NCBI GenBank assembly: GCA_964475955.1
Contig: CAYYZY010000198.1
Coordinates: 1 to 14,121, forward strand
DNA from: DATKZH01 sp964475955
GTDB taxonomy: Bacteria; Planctomycetota; Planctomycetia; Pirellulales; Thermoguttaceae
Direction: 5' to 3'
Length of the DNA stretch: 14,121 bases
The notes under the pieces were generated by a model that made no database searches, was not told the origin of the DNA, and saw only the letters and a program-made list of their open reading frames with translations. The translations under genes were made by a program, and so were the position numbers. Below are positions 4,952-11,948 of this stretch, piece by piece (positions within the stretch are counted from its first letter, which is position 1; each line of letters opens with the position of its first letter).

Positions 4952-7369
4952 GTGAGCGCCAGTCGAGGCACCACGCGGCGGGCCTTCTTGGCGGCGGCCG
5001 GCGCGGGGTTGGCAGCGGCCGCACGCTGCTGGGGCGACGGCGCGCCGGCGGCCGGGCCGATCACCACGCCGCACGCCGACTTGGCCGCGCTGCGTCGCGC
5101 GATCGTCGATTCGCCGGTCCGCGTGGCCCTGCACCGGGCGAACACGTTCACCCGCGTGTTCCGCGAAAACGAGCACGAGCCGTGGATCCTGCGCAAGGCG
5201 ATGGCCTTGCGCGCGTACTTCCGCACGGTGCCGCTTTACCTCCGCGAACACGACGGCTTGGCCGGCTCGATCAGCGAGCTGCCCGGAGCCATGCCCGTGT
5301 TCGCCGAGCTGGGGATCGGCGAGAACGGCATCTACACGAACGAGCGGCCCGACCGGAAGGGCTACCTGGAGGGCCGGGTCCCCCACGAAATTCGCGACTA
5401 CTGGAAAAACCGCAACATGTGGGGCCTCTACCGCACCGAGATCCTCGGCCAGAAGCCCTACCAGGACGCCGACGAAGTGCCGCAGACGCTGGGCTACAAG
5501 TTCCTCTCCAACCAGGGCCACCTCAGCCCCCGCTACGGCGACCTGCTGCGCGTCGGACTGGGTGGGGTCCGAAAGCGCGTGGCCGACCGACGGCGCGGCG
5601 AGACCGACCCCGATCGGCTCGCCTTCCTTACCGCCGCCGATGTCTCGCTGGAGGGCCTCTCGGAGTGGATCGGCCGGTACCGCGATTTCCTGGCCGACGA
5701 GGCGAAGCGCTGCCCGGCCGGCGCCCGCGCCGCGGAACTCGGCGAGATGTCCCGAATCGCCGGGCGCGTGGCGACCGAGCCGCCGGAGAGGTTCCGCGAG
5801 GCGATGCAGTTGATTTGGTTCGTGCACCAGGCGATCCACGTCGAAGGGCACGGCTACTCCTGCACGCCCGACCGCCTCGACCAGTTGCTGTTGCCCTTCT
5901 ACGAGGCCGACCGCAAGGCGGGCCGCATCGACGACGCCCAGGTGCTCCGCCTCGCGGAGAACTTCGTGCTCAAGCAGTACGACAACAGCTTCTGGGGCCC
6001 CGAGCATCATCTCACGCAAGGCTTCGTCGTAAGCGGTTCCACCCCGGAGGGCGAAGACCAGACGAACCGGCTGAGCTGGCTGTTCGTCGAAGGGGCCACC
6101 AACCTCTCGCTCCCCGAGCCGCTGGTCTGGGTCCGATGGCACCCGGCGATCGACCAGGAGTTCTTCGACTTCTGCCTCTCGCGCCTCACGCGGAGCACGT
6201 GCTTCCCCATGATGTGGAACGACCGGGCGATTCGCGCGGCGCTGGAGGAGCTGGGCGTCGAGCGGGCCGACGCCTTCAACTTCGTGCCCGTCGGTTGCAA
6301 CGAATTGGCCATCCCGGGGCAGCTTTACTACAACCCGGGCGCGCACTGCGGCTACCTCCAGGCGATCGAGGCGGCGATGACCGGCGGCAAGGGGCATCGC
6401 AAGCAGTGGGGCTGGCGCGACGTCGCCCCGCCGACCGCCGAGCTCGACACGTTCGACCAGTTCGCCGCGGCCGTGGCCGCCTACCTCCGCAGAGCCATGG
6501 AAAAGGGCTACGCGCGCCAGATGCAGCAGGTCGAGGCCCAAATCCGCTGGGGGAAGACGCCGCTCACCTCGTGCTTCTTCGATGGCTGCATCGACCAGGC
6601 CCACGACATGGCCGACGGCACCAAGTACAACGTCCTCTCCTGCGGCGGCATCGCCTTCGCCAACGCCGTCGACTGCCTGGCGGCCATCCGCCAAGTGGTC
6701 TACCAGAAGAAGCAGGCCACGCTCGACGAGGTCGCCCGGGCGTGCGCCGCCGACTTCCAGGGCCACGAGCAGCTTCGCGCCCGGCTGGTGGCCGCCCCCA
6801 AGCACGGCAACGACGACCCGCGGCTCGACTCGGTGATCCGGCTCGTGGAGCGGATGCGCGACGAACCGCTCAAACAGTTCTGCCGCGACCCGCGCGACGG
6901 CACGCCCATGGGCAATAGCCACGTGGTGCGAAGCGGCGCGGTGACCGCCGGGCTGCGAACGCCGGCCACGCCCGACGGCCGGCTCGCCGGCACGCCGCTG
7001 GCCAGCTCGATCGCCGCGTCGGTCGGCTGCGAGCGGAACGGCCCCACCGCGGTGCTCAACTCCGTCTGCAAGCTCAACGGCCCCAAGAGCTGGCAGTGCG
7101 GCTACCAGGTCAACCTCCGCTTCCACGCCGGCATGATCGCCGACCCGGCCGAGCGGGCGAAGCTGAGGGCGATGCTCAACGTCTACTTCGCCAACGGGGG
7201 GCAGGAGTTCCAGATCAACGTGGTCAGCACCGACACGCTCCGCGCCGCCCAGCAGAACCCCGACCAGTACCGCGACCTGGTCGTGCGCGTGGCCGGCTTC
7301 AGCGAGTTCTTCGTCAACCTCACGCCCGAGATGCAGGAAGACATCATCGCCCGGGCCGAGCATAGGTAA
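4952..7369 (+). CDS. Glycyl radical enzyme (PFL-like) with Tat signal peptide
   Basis: The product is 805 residues from GTG at 4952. It has the pyruvate formate-lyase-like domain, from about residue 43 to 660, and the C-terminal glycyl radical domain. Active-site Cys449 lies in PVGCNELAIPG, with Glu451 in the C-x-E arrangement seen in dehydratase, decarboxylase and C-N/C-S lyase members rather than the Cys-Cys of true pyruvate formate-lyase. Gly782 in RVAGFSEFF is the expected radical site, 23 residues from the end. Conserved family blocks such as APKHGNDDPRLDS, ATPDGRLAGTPLAS and GPTAVLNSVCKLNG are intact. The substrate cannot be told from sequence. The N-terminus (SRGTTRRAFLAAAGAGLAAA, then a possible APA-A cleavage site near residue 33) is a strong twin-arginine leader, which is very unusual for this family. 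The activating enzyme starts 11 bases downstream. No microcompartment, transporter or dehydrogenase genes lie nearby. Confidence 0.92.
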   Translation: MSASRGTTRRAFLAAAGAGLAAAARCWGDGAPAAGPITTPHADLAALRRAIVDSPVRVALHRANTFTRVFRENEHEPWILRKAMALRAYFRTVPLYLREHDGLAGSISELPGAMPVFAELGIGENGIYTNERPDRKGYLEGRVPHEIRDYWKNRNMWGLYRTEILGQKPYQDADEVPQTLGYKFLSNQGHLSPRYGDLLRVGLGGVRKRVADRRRGETDPDRLAFLTAADVSLEGLSEWIGRYRDFLADEAKRCPAGARAAELGEMSRIAGRVATEPPERFREAMQLIWFVHQAIHVEGHGYSCTPDRLDQLLLPFYEADRKAGRIDDAQVLRLAENFVLKQYDNSFWGPEHHLTQGFVVSGSTPEGEDQTNRLSWLFVEGATNLSLPEPLVWVRWHPAIDQEFFDFCLSRLTRSTCFPMMWNDRAIRAALEELGVERADAFNFVPVGCNELAIPGQLYYNPGAHCGYLQAIEAAMTGGKGHRKQWGWRDVAPPTAELDTFDQFAAAVAAYLRRAMEKGYARQMQQVEAQIRWGKTPLTSCFFDGCIDQAHDMADGTKYNVLSCGGIAFANAVDCLAAIRQVVYQKKQATLDEVARACAADFQGHEQLRARLVAAPKHGNDDPRLDSVIRLVERMRDEPLKQFCRDPRDGTPMGNSHVVRSGAVTAGLRTPATPDGRLAGTPLASSIAASVGCERNGPTAVLNSVCKLNGPKSWQCGYQVNLRFHAGMIADPAERAKLRAMLNVYFANGGQEFQINVVSTDTLRAAQQNPDQYRDLVVRVAGFSEFFVNLTPEMQEDIIARAEHR

Positions 7370-7380
7370 GAAACGCCCCC

Positions 7381-8292
7381 ATGGCGACCGGCCGCATCTT
7401 CGACGTGCAGCGGTTCTCGATCCACGACGGGCCGGGCATCCGCACCACGTTCTTCTTCAAGGGCTGCCCGCTGCGGTGCCTCTGGTGTGGGAACCCCGAG
7501 AGCATCGGCACCGAGCCGATCCTCTCCTACGTGCCCGAAAAGTGCATCGGCTGCGGGGCCTGCGTGCCGGTCTGCCCCGAGGACGCGCTCTCGCTCCCAG
7601 CGGGCGCACGGGCCAAGGCCGTGCTGGACCGCCAGCGCTGCACCGGCTGCGGCCAGTGCGACCCGACGTGCGACGCCCGGGCGCTGGAGATCGTTGGCCG
7701 CGAGGCCACCGTGGAGGAACTGCTCGAGGTCGTGCTCCGCGACGCCGACTACTACGAGGCCTCCGGCGGCGGGCTCACCCTCTCCGGCGGCGAGCCGCTC
7801 CTGCAGCCCCGCTTCGCCGAGTCGCTGCTCCGCCAGGCGAAGGCCCGGGGCCTGCACTGCACGGTGGAAACCTCGGGCTACACGCTCTGGGGCGCGATGC
7901 GCGGCCTGGTGCCGCTGGTCGACCTCTGGCTCTACGACTTCAAGGAGACCGACTCGCGCCTACACGAGCGATTCACGGGCAAGCCGAACGACCTCATCCT
8001 CGACAACCTCCAGAAGCTGCACGACGGCAGCGCGGCCATCCTCCTCCGCTGCCCGATGATCCCCGGCCACAACGCCCGGCGGGAGCATCTCGACGGCATC
8101 GCCGCCCTCTACGCCCGGCTGCCGAAGCTACGGGGCGTGGAAATCCTCCCCTATTACGACCTGTGGCGTGCCAAGCTCGAGCGATTCGGCCTCACGACGA
8201 CGCTGCCCGAGTCGGTCAAGCCGCCATCGCGCGAAACCGTTGCCTCCTGGAAGTCCCACCTCCTCCGCCGCGGCGTGCGGGTGGTCGAGTAG
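7381..8292 (+). CDS. Glycyl-radical enzyme activating protein (radical SAM)
   Basis: This 303-residue cytoplasmic enzyme would abstract hydrogen from Gly782 of the upstream enzyme, using S-adenosylmethionine and a [4Fe-4S] cluster. Seen directly: the radical SAM motif C29-x3-C33-x2-C36 (GCPLRCLWCGNPE), and two ferredoxin-type cluster motifs inserted after it (C55, C58, C61, C65 and C87, C90, C93, C97). SGGEP at 135-139 is the SAM-binding GGE motif. The N-terminal FDVQRFSIHDGPGIRTTFFF is characteristic of activases of PFL-like enzymes. The two-cluster insert matches the activases of glycerol dehydratase, benzylsuccinate synthase and choline lyase type rather than the short PflA. The length is normal and there is no signal peptide. 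It lies 11 bases after the enzyme gene, so the two are almost certainly co-transcribed and dedicated partners. Confidence 0.95.
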   Translation: MATGRIFDVQRFSIHDGPGIRTTFFFKGCPLRCLWCGNPESIGTEPILSYVPEKCIGCGACVPVCPEDALSLPAGARAKAVLDRQRCTGCGQCDPTCDARALEIVGREATVEELLEVVLRDADYYEASGGGLTLSGGEPLLQPRFAESLLRQAKARGLHCTVETSGYTLWGAMRGLVPLVDLWLYDFKETDSRLHERFTGKPNDLILDNLQKLHDGSAAILLRCPMIPGHNARREHLDGIAALYARLPKLRGVEILPYYDLWRAKLERFGLTTTLPESVKPPSRETVASWKSHLLRRGVRVVE

Positions 8293-8365
8293 GTTGGGTG
8301 CTTGCACCCACGCGCCTGCCATATCCCTCGAAGCTACCAGGCGTGCGTGCAAGCACGCACCCTAC
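8289..8365. repeat. Large imperfect inverted repeat between convergent genes
   Basis: The left arm (GTAGGTTGGGTGCTTGCACC, from 8289) and right arm (GCGTGCAAGCACGCACCCTAC, ending 8365) are near reverse complements. Each also contains its own small hairpin (GGGTGC-TT-GCACCC and GCGTGC-AA-GCACGC). It overlaps the activase stop codon and sits between convergent genes, so it may serve as a bidirectional transcription stop. It is probably a member of a REP-like dispersed family (compare 4691-4743). Confidence 0.65.
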
Positions 8366-8441
8366 GGGCCGCGTTGCTCCAATCGCCGCGCGTAAACCCT
8401 CCGGGATCAACACGCGCGGAGGCGGCCCCCATTCTCCCCGT

Positions 8442-9689
8442 TCATTTCTCGAGTGCCAGGCGCGCGACGTTCAAGGCGCGCTTGGCAGAAAACACGCGCA
8501 GCGTGGCGGGGTGGCCGGCGAAGGGGAACGAGGCGACGCGTGGGCCGTCGGCCTCGGCCAGGCCTACGAACAGCGGCTCCGGCTCGTCGGCCCGCGGATC
8601 GATCTCCGGGAACGGGCCCACGGCCAGCCCCAAGTCGGCCCCGAACCGGCGCCGGCAGCCGGCGGCCATCGCGCCGACGACCTCGGCACTGGCGGCCGAG
8701 TGCCGGGCGATGAGGTCGGCCGGGACCTCCAGGAGCCGCTCGACCATCGCTTCGCCGGTAACCACCATTCCGCCCACGTAACAGCCCCGGGCCGCGGCGA
8801 CGCTCCCCAGGCGCTCGGCGATCAGGCCGGCGGTGCCCCACTCGGCCGTGGCGAGGGTCTTCCCGTGCCGGTGCAAGAGGCGCACGACGGCGTCTTCCAG
8901 CTCGTCGTCGCCCTCGCCGAAGACCAGCGTGCCCAGGCACTCGCGGATCGTGGCCACGGTGGGTTCGATCGCCGCGGCGCACTCGTCCTCGCTCGCACCC
9001 TCGGCGGCGATCCGCAGCAGGATCGTCGTCTTGCTCGCGTTGATGCCCACCCGGGGCGTGCGCCCGCGCCGGATCAGGTCGGGCAGCATCGACTCGATGT
9101 GGCTCTCGCCCGCCCCGAAACACTTGATCACGCGCCGCCGCACGATCCGCCCGGGGCCGCCGACGGCGCGGATCCGCCCGGCGACCGTCTCGTGCCACAT
9201 CTGGCGCATCTCGGCCGGCACGCCGGGCAGGGCGAACACCCGGCACGGCACCGTGCCCTCCCGGTCCACCTCGACGGCGATTCCCGGCGCGGTCCCTTCC
9301 GGGTTGGGAATCACCTCGCTTCCCTCGGGGAAGAGGGCCTGCTGCTCGTTCTGCTTCGACATCACGCGGCGCCGCCGGGCGAACAGCCGGCGGATCGCCT
9401 CGAGGGCCTCGCGGTTGACGACCAGCTTGCGGCCGACTGCCTCGGCAATCGCCTGGCGCGTCAGGTCGTCGGCCGTGGGGCCGAGCCCGCCGGTCGCCAC
9501 GACCACGTCCGCCCGCCCGATCGCCTGGCGAAACGCGTCGACCATCGGGCGCAGCTCGTCGTCGACCGTCGTGTGGTGGAGGGTCCGAACGCCCAGCGCT
9601 TCCAGGCGTTGGCTCAGCCACTGGCTATTGGTGTCGAGCAGTTGCCCGCTGGTCACCTCGTCGCCGATGGCGAGGACTTCTGCTTGCAT
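8442..9689 (-). CDS. cinA: CinA family protein with degenerate C-terminal domain
   Basis: The 415-residue product starts at ATG 9689 (MQAEVLAIGDEVTSGQLLDT), where homology to CinA begins; the frame is open upstream to 9875 but that part is not CinA-like. Residues 1 to about 170 form the molybdopterin-binding-like domain assigned ADP-ribose pyrophosphatase activity in CinA, with TGGLGPTADDLTRQA and LPGVPAEMRQMW intact. Residues about 260-415 correspond to the PncC/CinA C-terminal domain, which deamidates nicotinamide mononucleotide in the pyridine nucleotide cycle. The signature AESCTGG is here AEWGTAG (residues 282-288), with Trp284 in place of the catalytic serine. The later TGIAGP motif is also lost (AVGPFPEIDP). 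Deamidase activity is therefore unlikely. The gene converges on the activase and has only a weak ribosome binding site. Confidence 0.88.
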   Translation of the reverse strand: MQAEVLAIGDEVTSGQLLDTNSQWLSQRLEALGVRTLHHTTVDDELRPMVDAFRQAIGRADVVVATGGLGPTADDLTRQAIAEAVGRKLVVNREALEAIRRLFARRRRVMSKQNEQQALFPEGSEVIPNPEGTAPGIAVEVDREGTVPCRVFALPGVPAEMRQMWHETVAGRIRAVGGPGRIVRRRVIKCFGAGESHIESMLPDLIRRGRTPRVGINASKTTILLRIAAEGASEDECAAAIEPTVATIRECLGTLVFGEGDDELEDAVVRLLHRHGKTLATAEWGTAGLIAERLGSVAAARGCYVGGMVVTGEAMVERLLEVPADLIARHSAASAEVVGAMAAGCRRRFGADLGLAVGPFPEIDPRADEPEPLFVGLAEADGPRVASFPFAGHPATLRVFSAKRALNVARLALEK

Positions 9690-9758
9690 GGCCGGGTCTC
9701 GGTGAGGCCACTCCCGCGTATGCGAAAACATGCATTGTGCCACGGTCGCGCAGGAGAG

Positions 9759-9825
9759 CCAAGGGCCGGTGGGCGGGGGCGCAGCGTGGTCCCCACTCGA
9801 TGCTCTCGCGGCGAGATGCCCTTGG
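9759..9825. repeat. Inverted repeat upstream of the CinA-family gene
   Basis: CCAAGGGC (9759-9766) and GCCCTTGG (9818-9825) can pair. Inside are small hairpins, including CTCGC-G-GCGAG at 9804-9814. It lies in the 172-base gap between two minus-strand genes and may act as a weak terminator or leader structure. Confidence 0.35.
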
Positions 9826-9861
9826 AGAACGGCGCTGGCTGCGCGTCCGGCGACGACGGCC

Positions 9862-10566
9862 CTACCGCCCGGCACGGCGGAGCTGGCCCAGCAGGCCGCC
9901 GATCTGCTCGTGGACTTCGTCGGTCTGGCGGATCACCATGGCCCGGCCGGGGTACCAGTAGTAGATGGTGCCCAGCCCGCCGTTGACGTCCCAGCTTTCG
10001 GGGCGAATGACCGACTGGATCAACTCGATCAACTCCTCCCCGTGGTCCGGCGCCCGGAAGGCCCCGCCGCCCAGCGCGGGCGTGCCGGCCGCGGCCACCG
10101 AATCGGCCGCCGCGGCGCCCGGGCTGCCCTTCTCGGCGCCCGACGCACCCGCCGGTTCGTCCCGCCCCTGGAGCTTGGCCAGCCGCTTCTGGTGGGCGAT
10201 CCGCACGGCGATCTGGTCGCTCAGCTTCGTCAGGCGCGTCCGGACCTTGTTGCGGAAGTATCGGCACTGCGACCGGGAGAGCCGCTGGTCGGCTTCGATC
10301 TCGCGGTACAGCGTGATGAACTCCCGGGCGGCCGCGTCGGCCTCCGCGTCGGTCGGCTTGGCCCAGCGACGCAAGGCGGCTCGGACCGCCTCGCGGAGTT
10401 CAGGGCCCTCGCGCGGGGTGGCCTCGGCCTCCTCCTTCGCGGGCGCAGGCGTATCGGCCGTCGCCTCGACGTGGTGCGACACCGCCGCGGAAGCCGATGG
10501 CACGGTCTCCGCCCCCTTAGAAGGCGGGGCGCCAAGGGCGATCATCGCCAAGAGCATCGAACACAT
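9862..10566 (-). CDS. Secreted hypothetical protein with secretin-like C-terminal motif
   Basis: This 234-residue protein has a very clear start: ATG at 10566 is preceded by AAGGAGG with 6-base spacing. Residues 1 to about 19 (MCSMLLAMIALGAPPSKGAE) look like a short signal peptide. Residues 20-55 are Ala/Pro/Glu-rich. Residues about 58-135 are charged and helical, with many Arg and Lys. Residues about 136-172 form an Ala/Gly-rich linker. Residues 174-234 form a compact domain (ELIELIQSVIRPESWDVNGG, GTIYYWYPGRAMVIRQTDEV, HEQIGGLLGQLR). From memory, this resembles the short repeats in planctomycete secretin/GspD-type and related envelope proteins, where a conserved tryptophan and a 'V-H-x-x-I' helix recur. 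Location outside the cytoplasm is likely; the function is unknown. No secretion genes adjoin it. Confidence 0.75.
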   Translation of the reverse strand: MCSMLLAMIALGAPPSKGAETVPSASAAVSHHVEATADTPAPAKEEAEATPREGPELREAVRAALRRWAKPTDAEADAAAREFITLYREIEADQRLSRSQCRYFRNKVRTRLTKLSDQIAVRIAHQKRLAKLQGRDEPAGASGAEKGSPGAAAADSVAAAGTPALGGGAFRAPDHGEELIELIQSVIRPESWDVNGGLGTIYYWYPGRAMVIRQTDEVHEQIGGLLGQLRRAGR

Positions 10567-10572
10567 GGTGGG

Positions 10573-10579
10573 CCTCCTT
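10573..10579 (-). promoter_or_regulatory. Strong Shine-Dalgarno site
   Basis: AAGGAGG on the minus strand lies 6 bases before the ATG at 10566. It is the best ribosome binding site on this strand and fixes the start of the secreted protein. Confidence 0.8.
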
Positions 10580-10652
10580 CCGCTCCTCGATTGCCGGACC
10601 GCCGACTGCGCTCAGGTTAGCGATTTTTCCCGGGATTTTCAACCTTTCCCAA

Positions 10653-10682
10653 GGCCCGGTCCCCACAAGCGGGGCACCGGCC
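10653..10682. repeat. GC-rich bulged hairpin
   Basis: CGGTCCCC and GGGG-C-ACCG pair around an ACAAGC loop. The stem extends with GG/CC after single-base bulges, about 11 pairs in all. It lies 87 bases upstream of the secreted-protein gene, in its probable leader or promoter region. Neighbouring AT-rich runs (10621-10645) are unusual for this DNA. Confidence 0.45.
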
Positions 10683-10779
10683 TCAAACGATCCCCGGGTG
10701 GCAGACGGATATGCGGAACAATCGTCGGAAGCGGCAAAGCCTAGCGCGGAAAATCGTGCGGGCTACCCGTTCGGGACGA

Positions 10780-10995
10780 CTACTGGCGGCTTTCCAGGGC
10801 GCCGTGCGCGGCGGCCATGCGGAAGTGCTTGGGCAGGTCGGTGTTGCCGACGAGCTGGTACATCGCCGCGGCCTCGTTCGGCTTGCCCTGGGCGAGAAGC
10901 GTCTCGGCCGCGCGCAGCGCGTCGTCCACGGCCGCGCCGGGAATCAGCTCCATCGCGTAGCGGGCCATGTGGGAGAGCTTGTCGTCCTTAGCAAG
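10780..10995 (-). pseudogene. HEAT-repeat protein fragment
   Basis: An open frame enters from about 10995 without a start (LAKDDKLSHMARYAMELIPG) and ends at the stop 10780-10782. An internal ATG at 10968 would give 62 residues. The first part matches, from memory, the sequence leading into the HEAT-repeat region of large planctomycete and verrucomicrobial secreted proteins (KLSHMARYALEPIP type). The second part (ETLLAQGKPNEAAAMYQLV, then DLPKHFRMAAAHGAL) resembles a region normally some tens of residues further on. The piece therefore seems to have lost both ends and an internal segment. Its upstream boundary coincides with the perfect hairpin at 10996-11018. A short expressed protein from 10968 is possible, but there is no good ribosome binding site. 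Confidence 0.6.
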
Positions 10996-11018
10996 GCGGC
11001 ACGGCCACGCCGTGCCGC
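10996..11018. repeat. Perfect 10-bp stem hairpin
   Basis: GCGGCACGGC and GCCGTGCCGC flank CAC. It marks the exact upstream edge of the HEAT-repeat fragment, which suggests an inserted REP-like element or a recombination breakpoint. No T tract follows on either strand. Confidence 0.6.
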
Positions 11019-11109
11019 GCGGCGGATCGGCGTGCGCCGGGTCTCGGCAGGTTCTTCCCGTCCGAAGGAGGGGGCTGGGAAAAAACGGCCGAATTCGACG
11101 TCAAGGCGC

Positions 11110-11137
11110 TTGCCAAGTCGGCCATTATCGGTAAACT
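11110..11137 (+). promoter_or_regulatory. Possible sigma-70-type promoter for mraZ-like gene
   Basis: TTGCCA (11110-11115) and TAAACT (11132-11137) are separated by 16 bases in the only relatively AT-rich part of the 10996-11281 gap. Transcription from here would give a leader of about 135 bases before ATG 11282. TGGG occurs at 11146, 11171 and 11188, but not with the regular close spacing of known MraZ operators. Confidence 0.35.
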
Positions 11138-11281
11138 CTCATCCGTGGGACGATTGCCCATTTCGTCCGCTGGGGCGGGCATCGGCGTGGGGAATCGTGC
11201 CACTGAGCGGAAACCGGAGCGGATCGAAGAAGCTGGTGAACGGAGTCGACGGACCGATGTGCCCCTGGCCGCCGATGGCCC

Positions 11282-11776
11282 ATGTCCGACTCTTCCTCCC
11301 TGATGTTGGGCGAGTACCGCCGCACGATCGACGAGCGGCACCGGGTGCTCATCCCCAAGCCCCTGTTCGAGCTGTTGGGGGCCGAATCGGCCGACTGCAT
11401 CCTGGTCAAAGAGCGGCCGGGCTGCATCAGCCTCTGGCCCGCCGGCGCCTGGCAGGCAAAGCTCGACGAAGGCGTGAGCTGGGTCGCCGAGAAGTTGGGC
11501 CACCAGAAGTTGGAGGGCGAGATCGGCCGCGTGCAGATGTTCGGGCGCCTGCTCTCCACGCGGCACACGCCCGTTCAACTTGCCGGCCGGGGACGTCTGG
11601 TGATCCCGGAGGGCTTTCGCGAGTTTTTGGGAGTCGAACCGCGGGAAGGACGCAACGAGGTGATGGTGGTCGGCGCGGCCGTGTGCGTGGAGATATGGAG
11701 CCCGGACGAGTGGCTCGCGTACCTGAAGCGCGAGATGCCCAAGTTCCGCCGTCTGTTCGAGCACCTCACCCAATAG
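11282..11776 (+). CDS. mraZ: MraZ-like transcriptional regulator
   Basis: The 164-residue protein has two tandem swapped-hairpin AbrB-type DNA-binding units, the MraZ arrangement. The first (residues about 8-55, GEYRRTIDERHRVLIPKPLF) and second (residues about 85-135, VQLAGRGRLVIPEGFREFLG, then VMVVGAAVCVEIWSPDEW) both keep the D/GRxxIP core. Known MraZ proteins form ring-shaped oligomers, bind repeats upstream of their own gene and control the dcw cell-division cluster. Here the usual neighbour rsmH (mraW) and division genes are absent, so the target may differ. The length is slightly above the usual 140-150 residues. There is no clear ribosome binding site before ATG 11282. A large stem-loop begins 19 bases after the stop. 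Alternative: another SpoVT/AbrB-family regulator. Confidence 0.8.
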   Translation: MSDSSSLMLGEYRRTIDERHRVLIPKPLFELLGAESADCILVKERPGCISLWPAGAWQAKLDEGVSWVAEKLGHQKLEGEIGRVQMFGRLLSTRHTPVQLAGRGRLVIPEGFREFLGVEPREGRNEVMVVGAAVCVEIWSPDEWLAYLKREMPKFRRLFEHLTQ

Positions 11777-11795
11777 GCGAGTGAACAAGGAGCGA

Positions 11796-11941
11796 CCATC
11801 CAAGAACCCATGCCCGGTCCGGTGGGGCTTTGGAGCACCTTCCGGTTGTGTCACCCGGGGGGAACGCAAGTCACCAAGGCTTGGCCCTGTGGGCCACGGA
11901 CCCGCCTGGCTCTTCGCCCCGGACCGGGCATGGATGGATGG
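11796..11941 (+). ncRNA. Large structured stem-loop, candidate ncRNA or terminator
   Basis: CCATGCCCGGTCCGG (11808-11822) pairs perfectly with 11919-11933. CCATCCA and TGGATGG just outside add seven more pairs across a bulge. The roughly 96-base interior can form further hairpins (GGCCC-TGT-GGGCC at 11883-11895, or CCAAG/CTTGG at 11874-11884). It lies just after the mraZ-like stop, between convergent genes. It could be a terminator-like structure, a structured RNA or a short non-autonomous element; no target duplication is visible. The strand is assumed, since the symmetry allows either. Confidence 0.4.
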
Positions 11942-11948
11942 TTGAATC

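Noticed and set aside
4934..7363. 809-codon minus-strand open frame opposite the glycyl radical enzyme
   Set aside because: It is a mirror frame of strongly GC3-biased coding sequence, with low-complexity Val/Leu/Glu/His content and no domain.
7476..9986. 836-codon plus-strand open frame across the activase and the CinA-family gene
   Set aside because: It spans two well-identified genes on opposite strands in the wrong frames, with no recognisable motif.
11146..11191. MraZ autoregulatory operator (TGGG repeats)
   Set aside because: Three TGGG occur, but at spacings of 25 and 17 bases rather than the close regular array of known MraZ boxes; expected by chance at this GC content.
11808..11933. 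Small signal recognition particle RNA
   Set aside because: CCGGAAGG appears on the minus strand, but the conserved internal loop bases of domain IV (CAGG / AGCAGCC) are missing and the GGAA loop is off-centre.
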